Source: Saccharomycopsis crataegensis (lineage: Eukaryota > Ascomycota > Saccharomycetes > Ascoideales > Saccharomycopsidaceae). Taken from it: a DNA stretch of 64,000 bases. Under the pieces are notes generated by a model that saw only the letters and a list, made by a program, of their open reading frames with translations, searched no databases and had not been told where the DNA came from. The stretch lies in contig NW_027043819.1 in assembly GCF_037102585.1 (NCBI RefSeq), forward strand, positions 310,001 through 374,000. Direction: 5' to 3'. Positions 12,366-22,225 of this stretch are shown here, piece after piece. Position 1 is the first letter of the stretch. Each line of letters begins with the position of its first letter. A program made the translations under genes and the position numbers.

Positions 12366-13584
12366 TTAAGCTCTCCTAACAGACTTTTGTATTTGTATTT
12401 GTCTTGAACTTGAACATCACTTTGGCCATTAGTTTGACCATAAGTTTTGTCATTTTTTTTTTTTTTTTTCTTAAATTTTTCTGTTTTTGCAAGTACACTT
12501 TGCTGTTGTTTTATGTTACGACCATTACGTTATGTTGTTCCACGTTTTGTTTTATTATTCCCTTTCTCATTCATTTGTGTTTGCGTTATTGTCTTTCTCT
12601 GTGTTGTAAAATGTTTGTTGTCCATGTCCATGTTCCCAAAAACTTCCCCGAGCCGCGCTTCATATGTTTGTGTTTCCTGCTTTATTTATTAGCCTGTCTG
12701 AAGCGATTCCTGCTATGTATATCATGTATCCTTGATTTTTATTTTCTACATATCTTCTACCCACAGTATTTTTTCTTTTCTTTTCTATTCTATTCTCTTT
12801 TCTTTTCTTTTGTCACTTTTTCTTTCGTGACTTTTGAACATTTTATCAGAATTTGAGTTTTCAATTAAGACCTACTTTTCAATTGTTTCCCCGGTATTTC
12901 TTTTACTATTGATTTATTTTTTACGATTATGAAACTCTCAATTATGTGAAATATGGAGATTGAAATAAATAAATGACATAATTCAATTTGATACCAGTTA
13001 TTTGAATGGATAAGTTGAGTTTTGTTTAGGGAGAAATACGCGGCTTTGCTGTTTTATTGATTGATGGCTATTATTTACAAATTGATGATTTAATAATTGA
13101 TTGATGAATAGTGAGGTCTATAATGCCAAAAGGCAGTCGTATTCTGGGTGCGCACACAAAAAGCTCCGATATATTATTATCTACCAATGAAGGCTGAAAA
13201 TTACGAGCTCTTGAAGGAGCCAGCATGAATGAAGCTTCATGTGGGTATATTTCTGTTTCTTGGTTCCATCTTCTCTCATCTTCTCTTCTTTTTTTCCTTC
13301 AATTATTAGGCAAGCTCTCTGATACTCGCTGCTATGTTCTTGATTTTATTTTAACATCAATTTTCGGCAATCCAGGGGGTGCTAAGGGGTGGAATGAAAA
13401 CTCATGTGATTCAGCAGGTGACCGCACCGAGAGAAATAAACAAATTTTTTTTTTTCTCTTCCAATCCAATTGAAGGAAATCAGAGTGTTGAAGATTGATA
13501 TCATCCTATAGACTTTTGATTCTGACACTAAGGGGCCGAAGGACTACCAAAAAAAAAAAAAAAAAAAAGGAACCCACGAACAGG
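12366..13584. other. Intergenic spacer, NAM8-type 3' region and MRP4 promoter
   Basis: No supported gene. The first 480 bp are T-rich with TTTTC repeats (likely the 3' UTR of the upstream gene), and a hydrophobic open frame there is a composition artefact. The last 120 bp contain T and A runs, including a 20-bp A run (13549-13568) ending 16 bp before the MRP4 ATG. Confidence 0.55.
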
Positions 13585-14970
13585 ATGTACTTGCTCAGAA
13601 ACTCTTTGAAGACCCCAACTCGTAGCTTGGCTGTCAGAGCTTCTGGTTCTCCACTCCAAGGATCCAAGAGAAGTTTCATCAAGCCAAGTTTGGCTAGATT
13701 CAACGAAGTCAAAGAGGCCAGCAAGGTTGGATTGCAAGAGCCTATTGCAGAGACTAAGGCCGATGCTACTGCTGCTGCTCCAAAGAAAACCCCAGAACCA
13801 CAACAAGAATCAGTAAAAGAGCCAGTACAGGAAGAAACTACTACCGCCATTAGTGACAGTAACGAGATTGCGTTCTTGAGAAAAATCAACGATGAGTCTA
13901 TACAATTCATGCAAGAGATCTCCCAATTATCTGAAACCCGTTCGAATGAAATTGTGTCGCAAATCCAACAACAACAAAAAGAAGCCAAGGCCAACGATGA
14001 TAAGCTTAACAAATTGAACGTCGAATTGGAAAAATTCTTTGAAGACTACATTGGCACTTCAGAAAAGTTTACCGGTAATTATGGGGACGCTGGCGCTGCT
14101 GGCATGGGTGAACAATACAATCCGTACCCATATTTAAAGAAAAGTGCGAGAAATGACCCATACACAGAACAAGAATTATATATACGTAGGGTCCACCACT
14201 CCAAGACTTCTGGTGCCTTAGGTTCGAAGACGCAAGACACTTACCGTCCATTTGCCGACCTTGCTCATCCAGTGAATTACAAAGAGTTGACCATTGAAAA
14301 ATTGATGGCCTCTGGAGCCCATTTAGGCCATTCTACTGCGTTGTTTAGAGCGTCCACACAACCTTACATTTACGGGGAATACCGTGGGATCCACATCATT
14401 GATTTGGAAAAAACTTTGTCTCACTTGAAAAGAGCCTCCAAAGTAATTGAAGGGATCGCTGAGAAAGGTGGGGTGATTTTGTTTTTGGGGACCAGAGAAG
14501 GTCAACAGCGTGCCGTGGAAAGTGCTGCTAGAAGATGTAAAGGTTATTACGTTTCCCACAAATGGATTCCTGGTACCATCACTAACAGTACCGAAATTTC
14601 CAAGAACTGGACTAGAAGAGAGGTTGATTTGAAAGACGAAGCCACTGGTAGAGAGTTGACCGAACACGAAAACAGTACCAACATCAAGCCTGATTTGATT
14701 GTGTTTTTGAACCCAACAGAAAACAGAACCGCTTTGAAAGAAGCCGCCGATGCCCGGGTCCCAACCGTGGGGATCATCGATACCGATTCCGAACCTAGTC
14801 TTGTCACCTACCCTATTCCTGCTAATGATGATTCCGTCAGAGCCATCAACTTGATCTGTGGGGTGTTGGGTAAGGCTGCACAAATTGGTAGAGAAAGAAG
14901 AATCGCCAGAGTAAATGAGTATATCGAAAGTTTGCAGCATGTTTCCACCAAAGATACTGCTTCTGCTTGA
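13585..14970 (+). CDS. MRP4: Mitochondrial small-subunit ribosomal protein uS2m (Mrp4), 461 aa
   Basis: Component of the mitochondrial 37S ribosomal subunit, orthologous to bacterial S2. The start is the ATG at 13585; the frame is open upstream but contains no earlier ATG. The N-terminus (MYLLRNSLKTPTRSLAVRAS) is basic, hydroxylated and free of acidic residues, as expected for a mitochondrial presequence. A charged Glu/Lys/Gln-rich linker with coiled-coil character follows (about 60-170). The uS2 domain covers about residues 230-445: MASGAHLGHSTALF, IYGEYRGIHIIDLEKTL, ILFLGTREGQQ, and HKWIPGTITN. It is somewhat longer than the S. cerevisiae protein (394 aa) because of the linker. No CTG codon occurs in the gene, and third positions are GC-richer than in the AT-rich genes further right. 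Confidence 0.95.
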   Translation: MYLLRNSLKTPTRSLAVRASGSPLQGSKRSFIKPSLARFNEVKEASKVGLQEPIAETKADATAAAPKKTPEPQQESVKEPVQEETTTAISDSNEIAFLRKINDESIQFMQEISQLSETRSNEIVSQIQQQQKEAKANDDKLNKLNVELEKFFEDYIGTSEKFTGNYGDAGAAGMGEQYNPYPYLKKSARNDPYTEQELYIRRVHHSKTSGALGSKTQDTYRPFADLAHPVNYKELTIEKLMASGAHLGHSTALFRASTQPYIYGEYRGIHIIDLEKTLSHLKRASKVIEGIAEKGGVILFLGTREGQQRAVESAARRCKGYYVSHKWIPGTITNSTEISKNWTRREVDLKDEATGRELTEHENSTNIKPDLIVFLNPTENRTALKEAADARVPTVGIIDTDSEPSLVTYPIPANDDSVRAINLICGVLGKAAQIGRERRIARVNEYIESLQHVSTKDTASA

Positions 14971-15388
14971 ATTTCTGTGTGCTCTTTCCCTTCTTCGTTG
15001 TGTTTTATTCCTAATTCTTCTTATTTTAAAAACATGTATATATATGTGTAATGTTTCTTATACTATAAAGAAAATATAAGTTACATGAAAACGACAATCA
15101 TTTTGTTCTGGGTAAGTCAACTAATTAATTAACTAATTTTTTTTTTTTTTTTAACTTTTTTTTTTTTTTTTTTTTTTTTTTTAGAGGTGGCATCTTTCTC
15201 CACCTCTGTACATTATTGGATGATCCCCCATAGAAGTCACGAATAACCAATTGTTGAGAAATTGCTATTTTATCTGAAAGAATCAATTCTTTTTTTTTTT
15301 TTTTTTTTTTCTCTGGAATTCGTCCTCCTTCAACAATAAATACATTGTCATTCAATTAATATTTTCAAAAAGTTGTTTCATTTGACAG
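14971..15388. other. Intergenic spacer with long T runs before the enoyl-CoA hydratase
   Basis: Contains T runs at 15137-15152, 15156-15182 and about 15291-15310. A GTAAGT at 15112 preceded by a nine-codon open frame, and an ACAG immediately before the ATG at 15389, could be read as a short 5' intron, but no convincing branch site (TACTAAC) is seen near the 3' end. Confidence 0.5.
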
Positions 15389-16204
15389 ATGCTGCGTCAT
15401 TATAATACCATCAAAGTCAAAGAATTGCGCGATGGGGTGGTGTTAATCCAACTAAACCGCCCTAAGAAACTCAATTCCCTATCGGAACAATTGACCACGG
15501 AATTACTCACCGAACTCCAAAGATTGGACTCCGAGCCTTTGAAATATGGTTGTGCCATCATCACCGGGAACTCCAAAGTGTTTTGTGCTGGGGCTGACAT
15601 CTCCGAACTTTATAGGAAAGGTGGTGCCAACACCAACGGCCAGAACCAACTGCTGCCAATCCAATGGGCCACTGCGTTACCACATATTCAGATCCCAATT
15701 ATTGCTGCCGTGGATGGGTTCTGCTTGGGTGGTGGGTGTGAATTGGCGATGATTTGTGATATTATTTATAGCACCAAGCAGGCCAAGTTTGGACAACCAG
15801 AAATTAAGATCGGGGTGATCCCTGGGGGCGGCGGTACTCAAAGACTCTCTAAAGCCATGGGGAAGTCTCGGGCCATGGAATTGATCATGACGGGAGAGCC
15901 ATTCACTGCCCAAGAAGCATTTGATAGTGGTTTAGTGTCCAGATTATTCGATGATAATGAGAAATTGCTCCAAGGCGCCATAGATACCGCGTTGAAAATT
16001 AGCAGAGGTCCAAGAAAGGCGGTGGTGGCAGCTAAGCAAGCAGTGCTTGCTGGATACAATAAGGGGTTGGACGACGGAGCAGAGTTTGAAAGAGATAGTT
16101 TTATTGGATTGTTTTCCACTTATGATAAAAAAGAAGGAATGACAGCGTTTCTTAAAAGAAGACCACCAGTGTTTGAATGGAGAAATAAGGGGATGAAATT
16201 GTAA
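15389..16204 (+). CDS. Enoyl-CoA hydratase (mitochondrial ECHS1 type), 271 aa
   Basis: Crotonase-fold enzyme that hydrates 2-trans-enoyl-CoA to 3-hydroxyacyl-CoA in beta-oxidation or branched amino-acid breakdown. Seen: LIQLNRPKKLNSL at the N-terminus, the oxyanion-hole segment VFCAGADISEL, IPIIAAVDGFCLGGGCELAM with the first catalytic Glu, and FGQPEIKIGVIPGGGGTQRL with the second, then TGEPFTAQEAFDSGLVSRLF and a C-terminal KEGMTAFLKRRPP typical of ECHS1. Both Glu residues are present, so it should be a hydratase rather than an isomerase. The protein starts almost exactly where mature mammalian ECHS1 begins, so a classical presequence is missing or sits on an unseen upstream exon; an in-frame TGA lies two codons before the ATG. 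S. cerevisiae has no such gene; CUG-clade and other oleaginous yeasts do. The second codon is CTG. Confidence 0.9.
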   Translation: MLRHYNTIKVKELRDGVVLIQLNRPKKLNSLSEQLTTELLTELQRLDSEPLKYGCAIITGNSKVFCAGADISELYRKGGANTNGQNQLLPIQWATALPHIQIPIIAAVDGFCLGGGCELAMICDIIYSTKQAKFGQPEIKIGVIPGGGGTQRLSKAMGKSRAMELIMTGEPFTAQEAFDSGLVSRLFDDNEKLLQGAIDTALKISRGPRKAVVAAKQAVLAGYNKGLDDGAEFERDSFIGLFSTYDKKEGMTAFLKRRPPVFEWRNKGMKL

Positions 16205-16326
16205 AATTTCCTGGAAGATGTTTTTTTTTTTTTTTTTGGTTCTACTTTTATTTGAAATAGTCTTTGTAAATTCATAATATTCTCTATATCTAATTTGTAT
16301 GCATGTGTCCGTATATATTCCATTTA

Positions 16327-18732
16327 TCAAACGTTCTTTTTGAAGATCTTTTTCATAATCAAATCATCAACTTGTTTGAATTTGCTAAATACACGATATC
16401 CTGTATCATACTTCAAACTATTGTTAGCGTATTCTTGATCATTTCTAATACCATTTAAATCAAAACCATGTTCTTCTAATTTTTCCAAATATCGTTCAAA
16501 TTTTATCACATCCTTCTTTGTTATTATTCCTTTCAACAATCCTTTATCTTCAACGAATATTGTTCTCGGACTGGTTCTGAAAAAAATCTCCATGGTTTCT
16601 TCTAATGGAGTACCAGTCGATACTGTAATCGGCGCTTGATTCATGTAACGGTTAAAATACAATTTCGAAACCATTATACCTCCTCCTCCTCCTCCTCCTC
16701 CTCCTCCTTCTTCTTCTTCTTCTTCTCCTCCTTCTTCACTGACCTTATCCGTCACTGTGGCAAAATCACAGATTGTAGAAGCTTCAATCTTACTAGAAAA
16801 CAAAATTGACGATATCAATTTCTCAATATTGTTTCTGTTAATATACCCAACCAAAAACGGAGATTCCAAAGACTCGACGATAGGAATATCTTGGAAATGC
16901 TCTTCCTTGGCTAGTAATTTTTGTAGTTGTTGAAAAGTGGTTGTTATACCATCTCTAGGAATAACGTAGACGTCTGAGGTCATGGCGTGCGAGGTCGACA
17001 AATTGAATACGTGATCTTCTTTGGGATCAATGAACGGCAATCCATTGAATTTGATCATTTGATCGGCAATAGCTCCATGGCCCCATTTATCATTGATCAT
17101 TTTCGTGACCCCGACAACAATCATTGTTGGTAATATATATCTAAGAGCACCGGTCAACTCGAACATAATCACCACTACGGTAACCGTCAAGTCAGTGATC
17201 CCACTTAACGCGGCCGCAGCACCCAAAAACGCATAAGTTCCTGGGGTAATACACTGTTTATCCGATGAACAAGCGGAGAATAAGATACCATCAGGGTTTC
17301 TATTCCGAAAGTTTTCAACAACAATCCCCACCGCTCTACCAAAAGTGGCCCCTGCCGCCATTGAAGGCACAAAAATCCCGCAAGGCACTTTACACCCATA
17401 AGAAATAATAGTAAGGATCATTCTGAACCCTGTGGCAAAGAGCAACGATGAGAAAATCTTAAGCTTATGACCGTCAATGTTACATAACCGATGTTCGAAC
17501 CCCACCCCACACTCATGGAATAAGATTTCCATACATTCGGTCATATCCAATTTCAAAAATTCGTTGAAGTAACAAAACAACGCGGTGACCGAGGACAAGA
17601 CAAATAATTCTTTAATGGCATAGTTTCCCAAATATTTTTTTCTAAACGCTACCACTTTGATATTATATTTCGATACCACGATCCCATAGATTCCCCCAAA
17701 AATCCCAAGAATAATGAAAAATGGAATTTCAAATAAATGCCACGATTCATCGTATTCCACCTCAAACATTACCAATTGCCCGGTTCTAAAAGGATTGATG
17801 AATGACAAGGTACTCACCGCCACTAGCGAGCAAAAATAAGACTTCCACAACGTTGATAATTTGAAGCTACTGGCAATCTCCTCTACCGAAAAAAGCACCC
17901 CACCAATTGGTGATCCGAAAGCTACCGCCACCCCCGCAGCCGAGCTAGCAATCAAAAATTCCTTAAGATGAGCATAATCACTTCGATAAAGTTTGAAAGT
18001 GTTGGTGACACAATAACCGGCAGCCACGGCATAATGGACACTAGGACCTTCTTTGCCGACGCTTAACCCCGACGCAATCGCCAAAGGTAATCCAATGGCT
18101 TTGATGAATAGGGTTGGCCAATTCAAGAAATCTTGCAATTCAAATCCCGAAACAATACATTTGATCTCCGAAATTCCTGAACCAGCAGCAAATGGAGCGT
18201 ATCGTTTGACCAAAATCCCAGCAGTGACTGCCAACAACACCGATAAAATCACAAACATCAAGTAATTGAAGAACTCAAACGATGTCCAACTTACCCATTG
18301 CTCGCACGATTCCAAATCCTCGCCCCAACAACAAAAGTTCCGATTCAAGTAAAAATTGGTCGAACAATATCCGTTCTTGATATTATTGAGATATTCAGTA
18401 ACAATCGTCAACGCCGCGGCAATGGTTCCAATAAGAACACCGATTAATGTTAAACATAACCAACTTCGGCTGGAGGAAACTATGTTGCCTATAACGATGC
18501 TAAATGTAGAAGCGTTTCGATTCGCCTTAAAATCATGAAGCTTGTAGTCATTTGACATTAGGGAATCGATTATGCAATCGACAGTAGTAAATTTGTCAAA
18601 CCCTTTGAACTCGTCCTTTATGATGTCCTGGTTATTGATGAATGAATCATCCTGTTGGCCAATTTCCGTGGTAAGTAAATTATTAGAGGCCTCATGACCC
18701 GCAGTTAGCTCTATACTATCCACATTATTCAT
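16327..18732 (-). CDS. GEF1: CLC-type chloride channel/transporter Gef1, 801 aa
   Basis: Voltage-gated chloride transporter of the Golgi/late endosome, needed for cation homeostasis and copper loading of Fet3. Seen: about ten to twelve membrane segments over residues 75-570 with the CLC signature motifs GSGISEIKC, GKEGPSVHYA (containing the gating Glu) and a GIFVPSMAAGATFGR segment, followed by two CBS domains (about 610-690 and 730-790). The CBS pair is split by a Glu/Gly run (EEGGEEEEEE then about 11 Gly) encoded by a triplet repeat. Length is close to S. cerevisiae Gef1 (779 aa). It is convergent with the enoyl-CoA hydratase, the ends being 122 bp apart. Confidence 0.95.
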   Translation of the reverse strand: MNNVDSIELTAGHEASNNLLTTEIGQQDDSFINNQDIIKDEFKGFDKFTTVDCIIDSLMSNDYKLHDFKANRNASTFSIVIGNIVSSSRSWLCLTLIGVLIGTIAAALTIVTEYLNNIKNGYCSTNFYLNRNFCCWGEDLESCEQWVSWTSFEFFNYLMFVILSVLLAVTAGILVKRYAPFAAGSGISEIKCIVSGFELQDFLNWPTLFIKAIGLPLAIASGLSVGKEGPSVHYAVAAGYCVTNTFKLYRSDYAHLKEFLIASSAAGVAVAFGSPIGGVLFSVEEIASSFKLSTLWKSYFCSLVAVSTLSFINPFRTGQLVMFEVEYDESWHLFEIPFFIILGIFGGIYGIVVSKYNIKVVAFRKKYLGNYAIKELFVLSSVTALFCYFNEFLKLDMTECMEILFHECGVGFEHRLCNIDGHKLKIFSSLLFATGFRMILTIISYGCKVPCGIFVPSMAAGATFGRAVGIVVENFRNRNPDGILFSACSSDKQCITPGTYAFLGAAAALSGITDLTVTVVVIMFELTGALRYILPTMIVVGVTKMINDKWGHGAIADQMIKFNGLPFIDPKEDHVFNLSTSHAMTSDVYVIPRDGITTTFQQLQKLLAKEEHFQDIPIVESLESPFLVGYINRNNIEKLISSILFSSKIEASTICDFATVTDKVSEEGGEEEEEEGGGGGGGGGGIMVSKLYFNRYMNQAPITVSTGTPLEETMEIFFRTSPRTIFVEDKGLLKGIITKKDVIKFERYLEKLEEHGFDLNGIRNDQEYANNSLKYDTGYRVFSKFKQVDDLIMKKIFKKNV
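16678..16732. repeat. Trinucleotide (CCT/CTT) repeat in GEF1
   Basis: Ten or more CCT units followed by CTT units on the plus strand, read as GGA and GAA (Gly and Glu) in GEF1, placed between its two CBS domains. Confidence 0.9.
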
Positions 18733-19847
<1,115 letters not shown>

Positions 19848-20461
19848 GGGTTTTCAGTAAGTTATAATAGTGCTGAAATTAGCTTGACTATCTCACATCA
19901 TCATCATAATAATAAATCGCTTTTTCCTTTTGATTCTCCAACTCAGATGAAGTATTTTGAATCCTATATATCCGTGAGTTTTATCATATCCTTCCATCAT
20001 ACTGTTTAGCTCATGATTCCAGTACTCTGCTATTTCTTTGTTTTTTTGTCGTCTTATTTTCTTTTTTTTTTTTTACTTCAATGCTGTTATCTCTGATCTT
20101 CCCCATTGCATCTACTGTTTTGTCATTTTATATATTGTTCCTTCAGACTTTTTTTTTTTTCTTCTTTCTTTTCTTATTTGTACTATTTTGTGTTTTTCAT
20201 AAAAAACAAGCTCAATTTTGTTCTCATAAGCTAGGTGTATATCGCTAGTAATTCAATTTATCATACTTTCAGATGCTACAGAAAAACAATCACTGATTCG
20301 AAATTTCTATATCATATTTTGTAATTGCTATTAAAACAAATGCCCTTGAAAAGGAAAACAAACATTCCAAAAAAAAAAAAAAAATGAAGAAAGAAAGAGA
20401 GAAAGGAAAAAAAAAGAGAAAAGAAAAAAAAGAGAAGAAACAAGACAAGTAAGATGATAAA
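19848..20461. other. Intergenic spacer between convergent YPT6 and NAG5
   Basis: AT-rich 3' region of both genes with T runs near 20060 and 20150 and an A run near 20370; no gene or RNA recognised. Confidence 0.5.
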
Positions 20462-21925
20462 TCAACCTACGCTATTATTATTCGCCGCTGCTGCAATAGC
20501 TGCACCAAGTATCGAGCTATCATTCATGAAATCCAATCTATATTCCATTTGTGGGTTTAAAATGGATAAATAATGTTCAAAACGGCTTCTGTAATGATGG
20601 AAATTATTCAAAACTGATCCATCGTACCCAATGCTTCTTATTTTTGAGCCGTTGTCAAGCTCAACGAGGCTTTCTAAACTGACTACTGAGCATGCCAAAA
20701 TGGCTGCCGCTCTATCGATAACCATATCAATGATTTTCTTTATGGCAGCGACATCTCGATCCAGACATTGAGCTTGGAAGTTTTGTTGGAAATATTCCGC
20801 ACATCCCTTGTTATCCTGTAAATTGTAAAAATTGGAACAAAATTCTCCAGTGAAGAAATCGTACTTCTGAAACAAGCCATCACCAGGAGATTGGCTTTTA
20901 AGAATCAATCCTTGTTGAATCAAATCGACAACCATTAATCTACAAAGCTCTGAAATGTATCTTCCTGATGTTAGGAACTCCAATGGTTGGAACAATCCTT
21001 CAAAATTATTTGAAAGATGGGCATGTTCCAAAGAATGCCAATCAAATATTTGTTGATCATACTTTGTGACGTTGGACTTCACATGTTCTCCAAAAAATGA
21101 TACTTCAGTATTGAATAAGCATAAATTATGATAATTGTTTCCTGCTAGCACATCCTTATTCAAATCTGCCTTATTTTGGTTAATATAATTTGTCGGCAAG
21201 AATAGGCAGCAGTTTGTACCAGTTCCTAAAACCAATCCCATGGAGGTAGAACTATCCAAGAACTTAGCTGTTAAGTACACCGATACCGTGTCGTTAATTA
21301 ATGATAGAATCTTAAGCTTGATTTTGTACTTAGAACAGCTATTCTCAAATAATGATTTGATAGACATTTTAAAGATTCGGGGATCTAAATTATACCCTTT
21401 GCCACATTTATTTATAGTTCCATCGCTTGAAGAGGTTTGGAAAATCGGGAAACTCCAAGTCACTCCGGCCATAATCTCTTCCGAATCTGCAAATGCTGAA
21501 CAGTTCCCGGAAATCACTTCATTTATGTTATGGGCGATCCAATCAAAGAACGCAAAGTTGATAGTTTTCTTAGAGTCTGGAATACCAAAATTTTTCGATA
21601 CCACCACTTTGGCAGTTGAATTTGCCCCATCCAAGGTGATGACGGACACCCTTAGGGTTGATCCTCCCAAATCCAAAGATAAATAGTTTCCTAGTTCGTT
21701 ACCGCCCAAAAGATAGTTGTAACATGGAATCATGGATATATCAGACTCGGCTAAGGCCTCTTTGTATTGCACTGTGAATTCAGTAATGATATTCTGTAGC
21801 GTCTCCACATTTGATGTCCAATTTGTGAACTGATTTTCTATATTTTCTAGTTTGGTTGTTAAGGGGTCCTTATCAGTCGATATGGCAGAAGATAATGGCG
21901 TAGGCACCAGTAACAGATCCCTCAT
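20462..21925 (-). CDS. NAG5: N-acetylglucosamine kinase-type hexokinase (Candida Hxk1/Nag5 type), 487 aa
   Basis: Divergent member of the yeast hexokinase family. Seen: phosphate-1 loop LSLDLGGSTLRVSVI near residue 85, TWSFPIFQTSS near 155, LINDTVSVY near 210, phosphate-2 GLVLGTGTNCCLFLP near 230, LTSGRYISELCRLMVVDLI near 315, IGYDGSVLNNFHHYR near 435, and a C-terminal NDSSILGAAIAAA. The TSGRYxxELxRLxVVDLI and DGSVLNxFHxYR segments resemble the GlcNAc kinase of Candida albicans more than S. cerevisiae hexokinases or glucokinase. Expected role: phosphorylates GlcNAc after uptake as the first step of catabolism to fructose-6-phosphate. In C. albicans the gene sits in the NAG cluster with deaminase and deacetylase; here the neighbours are YPT6 and CTF18, so it is not clustered within this window. 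Substrate is inferred. Confidence 0.8.
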   Translation of the reverse strand: MRDLLLVPTPLSSAISTDKDPLTTKLENIENQFTNWTSNVETLQNIITEFTVQYKEALAESDISMIPCYNYLLGGNELGNYLSLDLGGSTLRVSVITLDGANSTAKVVVSKNFGIPDSKKTINFAFFDWIAHNINEVISGNCSAFADSEEIMAGVTWSFPIFQTSSSDGTINKCGKGYNLDPRIFKMSIKSLFENSCSKYKIKLKILSLINDTVSVYLTAKFLDSSTSMGLVLGTGTNCCLFLPTNYINQNKADLNKDVLAGNNYHNLCLFNTEVSFFGEHVKSNVTKYDQQIFDWHSLEHAHLSNNFEGLFQPLEFLTSGRYISELCRLMVVDLIQQGLILKSQSPGDGLFQKYDFFTGEFCSNFYNLQDNKGCAEYFQQNFQAQCLDRDVAAIKKIIDMVIDRAAAILACSVVSLESLVELDNGSKIRSIGYDGSVLNNFHHYRSRFEHYLSILNPQMEYRLDFMNDSSILGAAIAAAANNNSVG

Positions 21926-22225
21926 CTATCAAAGTATGTATATTTATTCATATGTTTATAAATGTGTAATGTAGTATCCGTATATTCCGAGTCTCCTATC
22001 AATTCTCTCTCTTGAAATACCGGACTAAAAGTGCGCTAATGTAAAATTGATTAAGTCACATTGATATATACCAAAACTTGGGGTACAAAGCTTCACGTGA
22101 TGAAAATAAAATCTTTTTTTTTTTTTTTTTTGACGCGTTTCGCGTACTGTTTTAGAAAATATCTTTTGATCTTATACCATAAACGAAGCTTAGTGGTGTC
22201 AAGAATATTTTAAATCAAGTTGAAA
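21926..22225. other. Divergent promoter of NAG5 and CTF18
   Basis: 300 bp. It contains CACGTG at 22094-22099 (Cbf1-type E-box), an 18-bp T run at 22114-22131 and ACGCGT at 22133-22138 followed by TTCGCG. Confidence 0.65.
22133..22138. promoter_or_regulatory. MCB (MBF-type ACGCGT) element upstream of CTF18
   Basis: Perfect ACGCGT, 88 bp before the CTF18 ATG, directly after an 18-bp T run. In yeasts this hexamer is bound by the Swi6/Mbp1-type factor and drives G1/S expression of replication genes, which suits CTF18. Confidence 0.6.

Noticed and set aside
12404-12856. 150-codon hydrophobic plus-strand frame after the NAM8-type gene
   Set aside because: T-rich 3' region gives Phe/Leu/Cys-rich low-complexity sequence; no conserved features.
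13080-13200. TTGATGA and CTGA spaced like a C/D snoRNA
   Set aside because: C box is imperfect and no terminal stem pairs the ends; too common in AT-rich DNA.
14323-14940. 205-codon minus-strand frame opposite MRP4
   Set aside because: Antisense to the conserved uS2 domain; a by-product of biased codon use.
15086-15388. Possible 5' intron of the enoyl-CoA hydratase gene
   Set aside because: Not called as a feature because the branch site is weak and the nine-codon first exon does not look like a targeting peptide; kept only as a finding.
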